Positions 31,588 through 43,747 of a stretch of DNA of 64,000 nt are shown here, piece after piece (positions within the stretch are counted from its first letter, which is position 1; every line of letters begins with the position of its first letter). Location of the stretch: positions 7,124,058-7,188,057 of the forward strand of contig NC_035168.2 in assembly GCF_001659605.2 (NCBI RefSeq). The letters are read 5' to 3'. The notes below the pieces were generated by a model. The model was not told where the DNA came from and made no database searches. It saw nothing but the letters and a program-made list of their open reading frames with translations. Origin of the DNA: Manihot esculenta (Eukaryota > Streptophyta > Magnoliopsida > Malpighiales > Euphorbiaceae). Both the position numbers and the translations under genes were made by a program.

Positions 31588-33984
31588 TTATCTTGGACCA
31601 TCAGTCATCGACTGTGAGAACACAAGCTTGGAGTCTGTTTCATCACCACCTACAATGGATTCATCTCCACTGAGGCAACTGTTATAGCTCAGACTCATCA
31701 GAAAATTTGATGAAACGTCTGTGGTAGTATCCTCGTATGGTTCTCTGGGCACTGCAGTTTGTAGCAGCTGCAGTGTATATTCCAAGTCCCACCACACTTC
31801 ATTCATCGTAGGCCTGTCAGCTCCTTCTTTCTTCAAGCATTTCTCAGCTATTTCGCCGAACTTACTCAGGGAGCTAGGATTAATCTGACCAGCCAATGAA
31901 GGATCAATGATTTTTTCTAGTTGCCCTTCTCTTTGCCAGAACATTCCCCAATCAGCTAAGTTTATTTCCTCCGTCTTAGAGGAGTTGACAATAGGTGGCC
32001 GAGCACAAAGAACTTCAAGAAGCACAACTCCAAAGGAGTATACATCGGATTTATCAGTTAACTGAAGAGTTCTCACATATTCAGGATCAAGATAGCCAAA
32101 GCTACCTATCAAACTCATTCCACGGTGGTCGGGATCAGGAGGACCTAGTTGGGAAAGGCCAAAGTCAGCTACTTTTGGCACGTAATGTTCATCAAGCAAA
32201 ATGTTTGTTGATTTAACATCGCGGTGAATGATTCCTCCATCTGAACCAGTGTGAAGGTAATGGAGACCCTTGGCTGCACCTATGCAGATTTCAAGCCTTT
32301 GCTTCCAAGTCAAATAAGGTTGTGTAGATTCACTCTTGCAGTTCTCTTTCCAGATGTATAGGTGATCTCTTAGAGTACCCTTTTCCATAAATTCATAAAC
32401 CAGAATCATTTCAGATCCTTCGTAGCAATACCCGATTAAGGAAACAAGGTGGCGGTGGCTAATTTTGGATAAGACAGTAACCTCAGTTTGGAATTCTGGA
32501 AGACCTTGGCCATGGCTTGAATTGCTTCGTTTCACAGCTACTTTGGTTCCATTTGGAAGAGTTCCTTTGTAAACTTTACCAAATCCACCCTCACCGATCA
32601 GCAACTTTGTGTCAAAGGTGCTAGTAGCAGCAAGTATTTCAGACAAAGGCATCTTTAACTTGAGGTTCAAATTAGGAACAGGGCAGGCAGACTTGTCAGG
32701 AGGAGCCTCATTCTTCTGATGCATAGCTTGAACAGGCTTAGCTTTCCTACGTTTCACAATAAACAAGAATAAGGCTATCAAAATGGAAATCAGAACCGCA
32801 CCCCCAACTGAAAAACCAATTACAAGATCATGATGTTTGCTGCTTTGATGTATGCTTGTATTTGTTAAAATCTCCAAAATCTCCAATCCATTTAGAAAGG
32901 CAACTTTCTCACTAGATTCATCATTAATTCCAATACTGAAGTTTATATATCCAGAATCATCAGATTGAACAACCAAATCTCTGATATATGGAGTTGCCAA
33001 ACTGATATAACTTTTTTCAGAATCAATGCTCTGCATGAGTTTTGTATAAATATAAAGATCAATCTTCCAAAGACCAGGTGATAGGCTGACAATATCGCAG
33101 AAGTGCAGGCGAACAAGATGTGTAGCTTGCTTTTGCACATAGAAACGCCAAGTTATGTTCCCTGTACTCACTTCTTTGCAGGTCTTGTACACAAGATCCG
33201 GGGCCATATCTTCAACAGCTTTGGGCTCCTGACGAAGCTTAAGAGAACTAGAAGAAGAAAAATTTTTTGCAGAAGATCCTGGAAGTAGATATTGATCATC
33301 CCCCTCCCACTTCTTCCACAAGGGATCATCAATATTACCAACCTGTCCAACATCGATCCTGTACAGTGTCTGTAAAGCAGGGACTGCGTTCACATGTTCA
33401 TCCATGGTGAAGTTCTGAGGAAGAAGAATGACTTCCATGGCATTAACAAAAGCAAAGGACGTCTTTGTAGCAGGTATAAAATAGATACTGAACTTGCCTG
33501 AGTTCATAATGAGAAAGAACTCCTTTATCACCGGTAAATGGGTAGTGTTCTTGACACTAAAATTAGATAAGAGCAAGAATTTTGATGAAGTAGAAACATT
33601 GAACAAAGCATCAGAAAGATTAACCGTTTTGGAGTTGAACGGTAAGAAATGAAGACGTACAATGTATGTGCCACTATCAGCGATGTTTTTGAGATCATAT
33701 GATGACAGTTTCTTGTAAACTATTGCAGTTTGATAGAGAAGAGAAGTGTTCTGAGGTAATACTGAACTGTTGCTAATAGAAACACCAGATCCTGGAGAGA
33801 AGGAATCAGAATTTTCATCACCCACAAATTCTCGGCCATCATCGAGCCTAACACTGGACTCTGATCCACAGTTTATGAAATAATTAGTTGCTAGACCATG
33901 AGTAGATGATTGGAGAAGTAGAAAAGCAAGGAATTGTATGAGAAAGAGTGGATAAAGAATGGCCTGGAGATGAAAATTTGCCAT
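31588..33984 (-). CDS. Malectin-like receptor-like kinase, CrRLK1L group (At2g23200-like)
   Basis: A 798-residue intronless protein, the usual architecture and length for CrRLK1L kinases (FERONIA/THESEUS relatives), plasma-membrane receptors for cell-wall and peptide signals. Residues 1-31 form a hydrophobic signal peptide. A malectin-like ectodomain follows (about 35-375) with many N-glycosylation sites (NSS, NTS, NLS, NFS, NTT, NIT). One membrane span at about 387-410 ends at KRRK. The kinase domain (about 455-735) has GEGGFG at 464-469, the VAVK lysine at 485, HRDVKSTN at 587-594, DFG at 607-609 and GYLDPEY at 630-636. All catalytic residues are present, so it should be active. The activation segment reads HRGMSLIGSFGYLDPEY, differing from the usual VKGSFGYLDPEY form. 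The start was chosen for the signal peptide. The closest-relative name is from memory. Confidence 0.93.
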   Translation of the reverse strand: MANFHLQAILYPLFLIQFLAFLLLQSSTHGLATNYFINCGSESSVRLDDGREFVGDENSDSFSPGSGVSISNSSVLPQNTSLLYQTAIVYKKLSSYDLKNIADSGTYIVRLHFLPFNSKTVNLSDALFNVSTSSKFLLLSNFSVKNTTHLPVIKEFFLIMNSGKFSIYFIPATKTSFAFVNAMEVILLPQNFTMDEHVNAVPALQTLYRIDVGQVGNIDDPLWKKWEGDDQYLLPGSSAKNFSSSSSLKLRQEPKAVEDMAPDLVYKTCKEVSTGNITWRFYVQKQATHLVRLHFCDIVSLSPGLWKIDLYIYTKLMQSIDSEKSYISLATPYIRDLVVQSDDSGYINFSIGINDESSEKVAFLNGLEILEILTNTSIHQSSKHHDLVIGFSVGGAVLISILIALFLFIVKRRKAKPVQAMHQKNEAPPDKSACPVPNLNLKLKMPLSEILAATSTFDTKLLIGEGGFGKVYKGTLPNGTKVAVKRSNSSHGQGLPEFQTEVTVLSKISHRHLVSLIGYCYEGSEMILVYEFMEKGTLRDHLYIWKENCKSESTQPYLTWKQRLEICIGAAKGLHYLHTGSDGGIIHRDVKSTNILLDEHYVPKVADFGLSQLGPPDPDHRGMSLIGSFGYLDPEYVRTLQLTDKSDVYSFGVVLLEVLCARPPIVNSSKTEEINLADWGMFWQREGQLEKIIDPSLAGQINPSSLSKFGEIAEKCLKKEGADRPTMNEVWWDLEYTLQLLQTAVPREPYEDTTTDVSSNFLMSLSYNSCLSGDESIVGGDETDSKLVFSQSMTDGPR

Positions 33985-35566
33985 GGAAATTTTGATGTTT
34001 TTGGGTGAGTGGGAAGATAGAGGAGCGAGTGTAGAAGGAGCTCAAGAGGAAGTGAATGGCAATCATTAAGGTTAGCCGCCCAGCCAACTTGCAAAATAAA
34101 AAATAAAAAGGAAATGTCATAGGAAGACTCATTCGTTGACTTTATGTTCGTTAGGTCCTAATATTGCCAAAACGCAAAAGCTCTCCTGTGATTTCTTAAT
34201 TAATTCACATTTACCATGACGTATTAATTTTTACAAGAACAAATTAGGTTCATGCAAACCATAAGTAATTTTTTAAAAGAAAATACTTAATTATAATGAA
34301 AAATAAAATTATATGAACGATTAATTAATAGAATTTTTTAAAATATTAAAAAAAAAATTAATATATTTTTTAAAATAGAGTAACCAATTAATGAATTTCT
34401 CGATATTATGAAAACTAAATAATAATTTTTTTCATTAATTATTTTGAATCAAATGAATAGTAAAACTTTAATATAAAAAACATGTGGTGTAACATCCACC
34501 GTAGCATAAACGGTGGGAATAATAATCTCACATTGAGAGATAGCTCAAAACTTCTAATAATTTAGGACCAGAGACAGTTTGCTATCTTTTTCGGCGAGGT
34601 TCAACTTCATTACTAATTGTATTGTTAAGTTAGGACCAGATAGCAAAGGCAGTGGGATTAATAATTCCAAGATAGTGGGATTTGAGAACATCAATAAATT
34701 TAATTTGTTACACATGAAACCACAATAACTTTTTTATGCAATTTTTCTTAAAATCAGTATAGCAAATAAAATCAATATCACAATTCACCTGGAAATGCAG
34801 TCGACAAGGTAATAGAGGAGAGACCAACACTCCAGGAGCAAATAGCAAGGCGACACTCGAGAATGTGAAGAAGATTACAATAGAGGTTGGGACGATCAAT
34901 GAGAACGGAGACAGCAAGGCAATCGACAATGATGAGGCTGAGGGAGACAGTGAGGTGAACACTATTGAAGGATCGACTCTGGGCATGCTGTGAGAGAGGA
35001 TTTTAAGTGGAGCAAGTGATCAGAATCTCATACAAGGAAAGAGGCTGTGGTTTTAGGGATTTAAAATCAGTAACAGACATTTCCATTACAAATTGAGTCT
35101 AAAATGGACTATGAAAAATTAACAAGTGACATATTTAAATTTTATACAGTTTATTTTTTTATATATTTTTTATTTTTTTTTATTATTACTATGAGTATGT
35201 GACTTTTTAATTTTTTATAATTTTTTAATATAATATATTATTCACGATAAAATAAAATTTTTAATATATATATTTTATTTTTATTTGTAATAATAAATAA
35301 ATTAAAAAACATATATAAATAATAATAAATATATTAGAGATTATCTATAATTATATCATGTAGTATAAATTTATAATTTTTTATATATTTATAATTTTAT
35401 TTTTATATAAAATAATAATTAATATAGATATTAGATACCATTTATTATTTTTATCATCACTATTAATATATAATTTTTTATTTTTATTTTTTATTTTTTA
35501 ATATAATAAATATAATTTATTATATGGATAGTTATTAATCTTTTAATTTTTTATTATTTTTTAGTA
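33985..35566. other. 5' flank of the receptor kinase and AT-rich DNA
   Basis: The presumed promoter of the minus-strand kinase. No clear TATA box. A W-box-like GTTGACTT occurs near 34136, a single match that could be chance. At 34290-34470 a single arm of the AT-rich foldback repeat family is present. The frame at 34708-34986 is hydrophobic but has no recognisable domain and I do not call it. 35100-35566 is very AT-rich. Confidence 0.45.
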
Positions 35567-35571
35567 TAATA

Positions 35572-36159
35572 TGATAAATATTTTCCTCCTCCTGGTCCAT
35601 GATAGATTTAATTTTCTTCTTGCTCCACCATATGGGTCCATCAAATGGATCTCCAAATGTTCTTCTTGATGAAAGGACCTGCAAAATAAGGAAAAACGGT
35701 CAGGGGTCTACCAGGAATGCCCCGGTGGAGACCCTCCGACGCTCAAGTCAGATTTTATGAATTAGAGTAGTATATTTGGGTAAAGGTTGCAGAGAGAAAA
35801 TAAAAATGGAGTCCAGGAAGGAGAGGAAGAAGAAGCCCCTTTTTTTAAAAAGAGCCTCCCCTCACGTTTATAGTGTTACCTGTCTGTGTCCTTCAGGCCC
35901 GTACGTACGGACGTGTCAGGCCCTTCTCCAGGCGGTCATTTAATTCACCCTGGCACGCATGCGAACAGGGTTGGTGAGTGATTAGGCCTACTCCCCCATT
36001 GGCCTTGTGCTCGTATCTGACCCGGATTGCCCTGGGTCGCTGGCCCAGGCTCGTGAAGTCGAACCGTCTTTCGAGCGTATAATCTGATGGGTTTTGGACC
36101 TGTGGCCTTCTTTTGGATCCGATCTTATTCCTGGGCTAGGAAAGATCTGGAGGTTATCA
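35572..36159 (-). repeat. 3' LTR of LARD-2
   Basis: TGATAAATATTTTCC...AGGTTATCA. Shares GTCCATGATAGAT, GACGCTCAAGTCAGATTTTA and GTACGGACGTGTCAGG-like phrases with LARD-1 LTRs. It lacks their 89-bp terminal duplication. The polypurine tract follows at 36160 (ATTGCCCCTTTACCTCC on the plus strand). Confidence 0.9.
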
Positions 36160-37488
36160 ATTGCCCCTTTACCTCCTCAGCAGTTATTCCATGACTGGTG
36201 AGGAGGTAAATACTTAGGCTCCGTTAATGACCGTGTAGCTCGAGAACGGCTCTTGTCAAAACGTCCTTTACTTGCCATTTTTATTTCTTTGTCTCTTTAC
36301 TTTGATGTTTGAACGTATGGCGATCTGGAGATGTGTATTTGGTGATGAATGGTATTTCACCTTAGTCTGTACCTCACTATTATTATTTTTTACTCAGGTT
36401 GTCTTCTGACTTCGTCAATTTTACTTAATTGATGGACTAGGCTAGTTGTACTGGGACTTTGTTAGTCAAACTGATTCGGGCTAAGAGCTCGGAGTCTGAT
36501 TAAGCTTCTGACTTGCAATTTTTCTTATTCTCATGAGGGCATTTCTGTTTTTAGCTCATGACCTCGCCAGTGTTACGAGCTCGGATATATAATACCTAGA
36601 GGAATATCTTATATGCACGACTACCCCGTTTTAGACAATTTTAAATCTTGTTCTCGCTACGAGCTCAGACATCTTATCCCTCTGGAGGTAGCCTTTTGGC
36701 GACTAGTGCGGTCTGAGTTGTGTGCTCCACTAGGATAGGGAGCTCGGTTTTTCCTCTCCCGGGGTCATCTTTGCTAAGTGTTTGTTTACTGTGAGTTAAT
36801 CCAAGCTGTGAGCAGGGTCTCTCGCTTTTGTTTAGCCTTTCGTGCTTTTTTGCATTTGCAGGCTTTTTTATGTGGGGAGCTCGGCTCTCTGGTATGTCCT
36901 CTATGCTCAGCTTTATTCAGCTTGGTTGTTTACTTGTCGTGAATCTGTCTGTACTGCGGATTAAGGAGCTCGGATTTTTGTTCTTTGCTTAGGCTTTTAG
37001 GCCTATAACTTGTGATGCTGCCTGTGCTATGGGCTCAGGAGTTCGGAATTTCGCCTTCCTCACTTTGCTGCCCCGAGCTCTTTTGTGAAGTCAGACTTAA
37101 TTTCTTGCTTTATTGTCGAGCCTTATTCGGGCTGTGTTTCAGTCTGACTGCTTGTTTGTTCGGTTTTAACTTTTCTTTTATAGGCTTGTAACCTTGCCAG
37201 TCCAGATATGAGGCCCCTCCAAGCTTCGGGGGAGATCGACCGTAGATTGAAGAGGTCGAACTATCTGTTTTAGATTTGACCATACTGCGGTTCGATTCTT
37301 TTGTATCCTGATGAGCCAGGGATTTCTACTGCCCCATTCAGTCGTTCAGAATGGTTTATTTGGCTTTTTATGTTGCTCCTGTCTCCTTGATTCTTTATAT
37401 GAGCGTTGGGCTCTCGTGTATGTATCGGTTGGTTAAGTTTTTTGCCCCCGAGTGTTTATGGGCTGTCTGCTCTCGAGCGTTTTGTGGG
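36160..37488 (-). other. LARD-2 interior, non-coding
   Basis: No protein domain. Repeated use of GAGCTCGG at roughly 60-150-bp intervals (for example near 36487, 36576, 36881, 36964). About 1.1 kb of this is missing in LARD-1. It is interrupted at 37488 by a solo LTR. Confidence 0.5.
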
Positions 37489-39898
37489 TGTAACGACCCG
37501 GAAACCGGACCGCTACCGGCGCTAGGGTTCAGGTCGGCTTAAGGCGGCCAGAACCCGTAGCAAGCCAAACATACATCCTGTGAACCTGTTTAATCCCATA
37601 CATGGTCAACAACATACATAAAAAAACATAAAAACTTTTCTTTCATTCAAACATTTCTTTGCCAAGCCTAGCCTGTGCATGCACAAACATAACATAAACC
37701 TCTCATTGGAGTCCTCATCAAATACTCCAATGGGGTAACATAACATAACATAGGCTTGGATTACATAGGCATCATAAAAACATTATATCTCATATAAGAC
37801 CATGTGTACAGGGAATACAACAGACTCTAGTCAAGCACATTATCAAACTTACATTACATTACATCTCATACTTTTACATTACCAACAAACCATGTCCACA
37901 GCTAAGCTATTACATAAACTTCTCTTACTCTGCTGACTTCTCTATCTACTCTGCACCTGCAAGACTGGGGTTAGGGGAGAGGGGGTGAGCTATAAAGCCC
38001 AATGAGCAGAAACTAAAAACATTTGCTTTAATTCCTCCATTTTTAGGTATATTATTATTCATTTTATTATTATTATTATTATTATTATTTTATTTTATCG
38101 TATTATTTAACTTTTTCTTTCTTTTTTCTTATTCATGCTTTCATGAAATGCAACACATCACAGCTAATCACATAAAGGATGGTATTGTCACCATTAGTCC
38201 TCAACATCTCCAAATGCCAGGGGCGTAGAATGGGCCTCACTGGTCTTTCTCTTACATAACATAACATTCTAAAGTGCCAGGGGCGTAGAATGGGCCTCGC
38301 TGGTCTTTCTCTTACATAGTGCCAGGGGCGTAGAATGGGCCTCGCTGGTCTTCCATAACATATCATCATAACATAACATCAGAGGACTATGGATCACCCA
38401 ACAACCATCCACATCAACATCAATTTATGCAATGCAGCATATTCGTGAATTCTAATGCAAACATCCTGAAATATTGCATGGCATAATGATGCATGGGCAA
38501 TGCTTTATGATTCATTCATTTGTTCATTTACTTTACTTTAAAACTTAAGGGGATTGTTCCACTCACCTGGTGACTGAAGCTTTAACGACGAACTCTGAAC
38601 GACTATCTCACAACCGGGGGTCTCGGTTCCTCGGGTCCGAACCTACACAGGTGGACTCAAATGAGGCACCAAACAACAAGAACATAACTCTAAACATACC
38701 CCCAAAAACCTCCTAAAACACCTCAAAACACTCCTAGGAAGCATGCAAGAAAAGGCTGGACAGGGCATTTTCGGCGGCACCTTCGGCGGCCGGAAGTCCC
38801 TCCAGAGCCGAAAGTCAGGCAGGTTCGGCGGCACCTTCGGCGGCCGAAACTCCCAGACAGAGGCGAAACTCATGCATGTTCGGCGGCACCTTCGGCGGCC
38901 GAAAGTCTCGGACAGAGCCGAAACTCCAACTTTCGGGGCAAGCTTCGGCAGCCTAAAGCTGCCTCTCGAGCCATGTTCGGCGGCCGAAACTCCCTTCGGC
39001 TGCCGAACCTGGTTTCTGCCAAAGGGCAGAAACTTGGCTCCCTTAAGCAGTTTTGCCTTCAAACTCACCAATCATGCATAAACTTGTTCTAAAACATGCA
39101 TAAACACCATACATCACACCTAAGGGTCTCAAACTATCAAATACCCCAACTACAACACTTCAACACACACACAAACAACATACATTGTTCATCAAAATAT
39201 CAAAACCCATAAACTCATCAACAAGCCTAAACATGCATCTCTACCCATAAAACAACTTAAAACTTACTTAAAACATATAAGGAGCTTAAGATCGGCTCTT
39301 ACCTCTTGAAGATCGAGAGGGAGACGACCTAAACTTGGAGATCCACGGAAATGAGCTCCTGAGTTCCCAAAGCTCCAAAACTTGGTTTAAATGCTCAAAA
39401 CTTGCAATGTGAGTTTAAAACTCAAGGAAAATGGAAGAGATTTGGAGGAAGAACACAAGATTTGCAAAGGGAAGGTCGGAAGCTTGCTGTGGCCGAAAAT
39501 GGGAGAAAGCTCGCCCATTTCGGCTAAGTGCCCCTTTTATAGGTGGCTGGCCAGGCCACGTTCGGGGGCCGAATGTGCCTCCGCATCCATGCAATGTTCG
39601 GCGGCCGAACTTGACTTTCGGCGGCCGAACCTGGACTTCCCTAACTCATGCTTTCGGGGGCCTAACGTGCCTCCAAAACGCATGCATGTTCGGCGGCCGA
39701 ACTTGACTTTCGGCGGCCGAACCTGAGTTTTCCTCCAAAGACTTTTCATGCAAAACTCATTTAGTTTTTATACTTAAAATCATGAAATACCTTAAAACAT
39801 TTTATGAAAACATGTTTCTACCCTACTAGAGGCTTCCGACATCTGAGATTCCACCGGACGGTAGGAATTCCGATACCGGAGTCTAGTCGGGTATTACA
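37489..39898 (-). mobile_element. Solo LTR of the Tekay-type family (copy C)
   Basis: 2,410 bp, TGTAACGACCCGG...GGGTATTACA, flanked by GTGGG (37484-37488, 39899-39903). Very close to the LTRs of copy A in inverse orientation, with the same short frames and the GCCAGGGGCGTAGAATGGGC subrepeats at 38216-38345. The LARD-2 sequence continues unbroken across the TSD when it is removed. Confidence 0.94.
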
Positions 39899-40066
39899 GT
39901 GGGCTCTTTGCTGCCTGGACCTCTCTTTAGGCCAGCTGAGTTGGTTTAGTGTTAGCGATCAATTCTCGAGGTCGATGCCTCTTATGATTGCCCCTGATTC
40001 TCTGTTTGACCCTATATTTTGGTACGCATTTTGCTTAGGATTCGCCTTGCCTTAATTCGGTCTGCC

Positions 40067-42575
40067 TGTAACAGCCCGAAAACCGATACCCCTCTGTAAC
40101 GGCCCGAACCATCACCGGCGCTAGGATCCAGATCGGCTTAAGGCCGCCGGGACCCGTAGCAAGCCAAACATACCTCCTACCACCTGGTCAAATCCCACAC
40201 ATGATCAAAACTCTAACATAAAAACTGAAACATATGATGTATAAACCGAGCTTGACCTGTATGCGACATAACTGGAAACAGAAAAGAACCCCTTACTAGA
40301 GCCCTCATCAAAACTCTAGATGGGTTAACAACATACATCAAGCTAGGATTATATCCAAAGAACTAGAACCTAATCTGTGCATGCATCAAACCACAAACAC
40401 AAGACCTCCACTAGGGTCCTCATCAAACACTACCGTGGTAAACAACACATGCCACCAGTTCAGTTCCAACACAACTCAACAAAAGCCATAACATTTAAAC
40501 ATTATATACATCATGAACTACAAGGGACTAACCAAGTCTTAGGGCCAAGCACAGTTCTAATCCATAAACATAACTCTTACAAAAAAAACTCCCTTACAAA
40601 AAGAATATTCCATCGTAATACATGTCCACACAAACAGCTTACTAATCTATTACATAACCCTAACCTTTTACCCTTGACGTCCTCCTGGACTACTTCTGAC
40701 CTGCAAAACTGGGGTTAGGGGAGAGGGGTGAGCTAAAAAGCCCAGTGAGTAGAAACAAAGAAAACAGTTCATTAATTACATGCTTTCATGAAATGCGTCA
40801 CAGCACAAACAAATCATATCACGGATTGGACCCAACCCTAAAACATCCCTAAGCTATTTGCCCGGCCACCATAGAGGGCACCACAGGACTTCGTAGTGCC
40901 TGGCCCAGCCAGGTCTTATCCATAGGGCTAGTGGGGTCGTCCTTGGTCCAATCTCCATCAACAGTAAATAATGCAATGCTTCATATTCGTGTAACTAGTG
41001 CAATCAACCTATTACATATAAACATGATGCATGAGCATGCTTTAGGGATTTGATTTCGTATAATAAAAGATTAAGTTTAGTTCTACTCACCTCTGGCAGA
41101 CGCTGAACAGACTCTGCAACTGCTACTACTGGTGGCCGCCTCGATCCCTCGGGTCCGATCCTACACAGGTGGACTCGAATGAGGTGCCAAACACACTCTA
41201 AACAACTCATAAGCAACTACCTAAAACCCCCCTCAAACAACACTTAAACATGCATAGAAAACAACCTTGAAAAGGCTGGGCAGGGCACTTTCGGCGGCAC
41301 CTTCGACGGCCGAACCCTCCCTCCAGAGACGAAAGTCGGGCACTTTCGGCGGCACCTTCGGCGGCCGAAAGTCCCACTCCAGAGACGAAAGTCAGGCACT
41401 TTCGGCGGCCGAATCCTTCCTTCGGCGGCCGAAAGTCTGCTTTCAAGCCAGAACTCAGCTTTCGGGGGCAAGGTTAGGCGGCCAAACCATACATCCAAAG
41501 GCAGGTTCGGCGGCCGAAGCTGTTTTCGGCGGCCGAACCTGAGTTCTTCCCAGAAGGGCAGAACTCAGCTTCTCATGCATTCAAGCCTCCTAAACCTTCC
41601 AAACACCCCAAAACAACACCCAACCTCACTAAAGCATGCATAAACCCTTAACCATGCACAAAGGAGCTTAAACAAGCTTAAACTCCAACAAAGAACATCA
41701 AAAACATACATAGATAGCTTATGACCCACATAGGCCAAAACCATCAAAACAACCCAAATCCTCACATACTCTCTCCCCATCATGCATACTCACTCCCACA
41801 TGCATTGACTAGCTTAAACTTTCAACATAACATCACATAAACATACATCAACAGGCATAAGCATACATTGGGCATAAAACCCACATAAACCTAAACATGC
41901 ATATCTACCCATTAAAACTCCAATAAACTTACTTAAAACTTCATTAAAACACAAGGGAAACAAAGATCTACACGTACCTCTTGAAGCTCGAGGTTTGGTG
42001 TGATCCCTAACTTGGAGATGGGAGGAAACTACTCCTTGGGTCTCCAAGCTCCCAAAACTTAGATCTAAGCTTGAAAACTCTTCAAAACAACCATGAAACT
42101 CATAAAGACATGAAGGAGATGAAGAAAAACATGAAAATGACCAAAGGAGGACAAAAACTCACCTGAGCTCGAGAAAGGGGGAGAAAACTCGCCCATTTTC
42201 GATCTGAGGGCTCTTTATAGGTGGCCTGGTCGAAGACCTTCGGCAGCCTAACGTGCCCCCTAAACTCATGCATGTTCGGTGGCCGAACCTGGTTTCTGCC
42301 CTCAAGACTTTCGGAAGTCTAAAGCACTCCCGAAACAGCCCTATGTTCGGCGGCCGAACTTGAGATTCGGCGGCCGAACCTGGCAAATGCCTCCTTGGCC
42401 TATTCTTTTCAAAACTCAATTTCTTTTCTATTTAAAACCATAAAATCAGTAAAACATTTTTGAAAACACATTTTACCCCTCTAGAAGACTCTGGCATCTT
42501 CAAAATTTCCAGATTCCAACGGAGATTCCGCCGGAAGGTAGGGATTCCGATGCCGGAATCTAGCCGGGTATTACA
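40067..42575 (-). mobile_element. Solo LTR of the Tekay-type family, subfamily 2 (copy D)
   Basis: 2,509 bp, TGTAACAGCCCG...GGGTATTACA, flanked by CTGCC (40062-40066, 42576-42580). A second TGTAACGGCC terminus lies 27 bp inside the left end. It resembles copy E more than copies A, B and C. Confidence 0.93.
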
Positions 42576-43321
42576 CTGCCTATTGGGTTTAACAGTACCG
42601 AGCTCATTTATGCCTCAGTACCTTCTTGAGGTCGGCATGGCACTTTGGCGCTTTTGGCTGTTGTGCGAGATCAAAGTCTCTTTTCCTTGTGACTCGAGCT
42701 CCTTTGGGAGGTCGGAGTTTAGCTTTTCATTTATGGCCCCGTGCCTCAATCTTTTATGAGAGGTCGTAACTATGTTCTTATGAGTCATTTTTGCGTGTTG
42801 TCGTTGTATACCGCTATTTGCTGTGAGTATGTGATACCAGAAAACCTCTGAGGATCCTGGTCTTTGTTGCTTCGGGAGATCTTTGAGATATTCGCCGGCC
42901 GTTTTTTGCTCTGGGAGGTCTTTTGAGATCCTCACCGGCCTTTTTGCTCCTGGATCGCCAGCCATTTTTGCTCCGGGAGGTCTTTTTGAGATCCTCGCTG
43001 GCCATTTTTGTTCCGGGAGATCTTTGAGGTCCGCCGGCCTTGTACCTTCTTTGTGGTCTTCTGTAAGATTCGGGCTCTGTGGCCTTACTGTCGCTTCGTC
43101 ATCTTAATTGGTTTTGTGCCTAACTGAGGTCTTGGGCAAGATTCAGGCTCATTGGCCTTACTGTCGCTTCGTCATCTCAACTGGTTTTGTGCCTAACTGA
43201 GGTCTTGGGCAAGATTGAGAATTCTTTCTGCAAAATAAGAGCTTGCACAGGGCGTATATAACGAGGATGTTCGTTTTTAATTCAATAATATTCATCAATA
43301 AATAATGTCGCACATGTCACT

Positions 43322-43606
43322 TTAACTTTACATTTCAGTTTTCAATTTATAAAATATTATGCTTGAACATGTAAAATATTGTGGAAAGTGTAAGTATTAT
43401 TTACACTTTATAATTTTGTAATCAATAATAACTGCAAAACGATAAATGAAAGTTGTGTAAAAGACTCTTGATTTTGAGGTTTTTCTGGTGGTGATGATGA
43501 TTAATAATTAATTGCTTGCAGTCATTGTGGATCATGCATAAGCTAATTTTAATAAATCATTTATGATGGCATTATTGTAATATCTGTAAAGAATTTGGGT
43601 ACTTAC
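43322..43606 (-). other. Probable captured intron in LARD-2
   Basis: Similarity to LARD-1 ends after CACATGTCACT near 43321. The AT-rich sequence that follows ends at a splice-donor-like junction (minus strand GGGAG, then GTAAGTACCC). It occupies the same position as the PI4K intron of LARD-1. Confidence 0.4.
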
Positions 43607-43690
43607 CTCCCAGTAATTAAGAGCCACGTCGACCACTTTTGCGTGAGTTGTGTTGACGCGTCACTTTATTCCAATCCCATCAAACTCAAT
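43607..43690 (-). pseudogene. Possible captured exon of unknown gene
   Basis: On the minus strand a short open stretch reading THAKVVDVALNYWE stops exactly at a GTAAGT donor-like site. I do not recognise the protein. It may belong to the FRIGIDA-like locus or to another gene. Length is too short for certainty. Confidence 0.3.
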
Positions 43691-43747
43691 CTCAAAAAAT
43701 TGATAATTTTGGTATTTGGCCGACCTGCTGTAGTCCGAGCTCCTCTC

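Noticed and set aside
32943..33353. Frames overlapping the receptor kinase on both strands
   Set aside because: Shadows of the kinase reading frame.
34708..34986. Minus-strand frame of 92 codons, hydrophobic
   Set aside because: Low complexity, no domain, no homologue recognised, no neighbouring exon.
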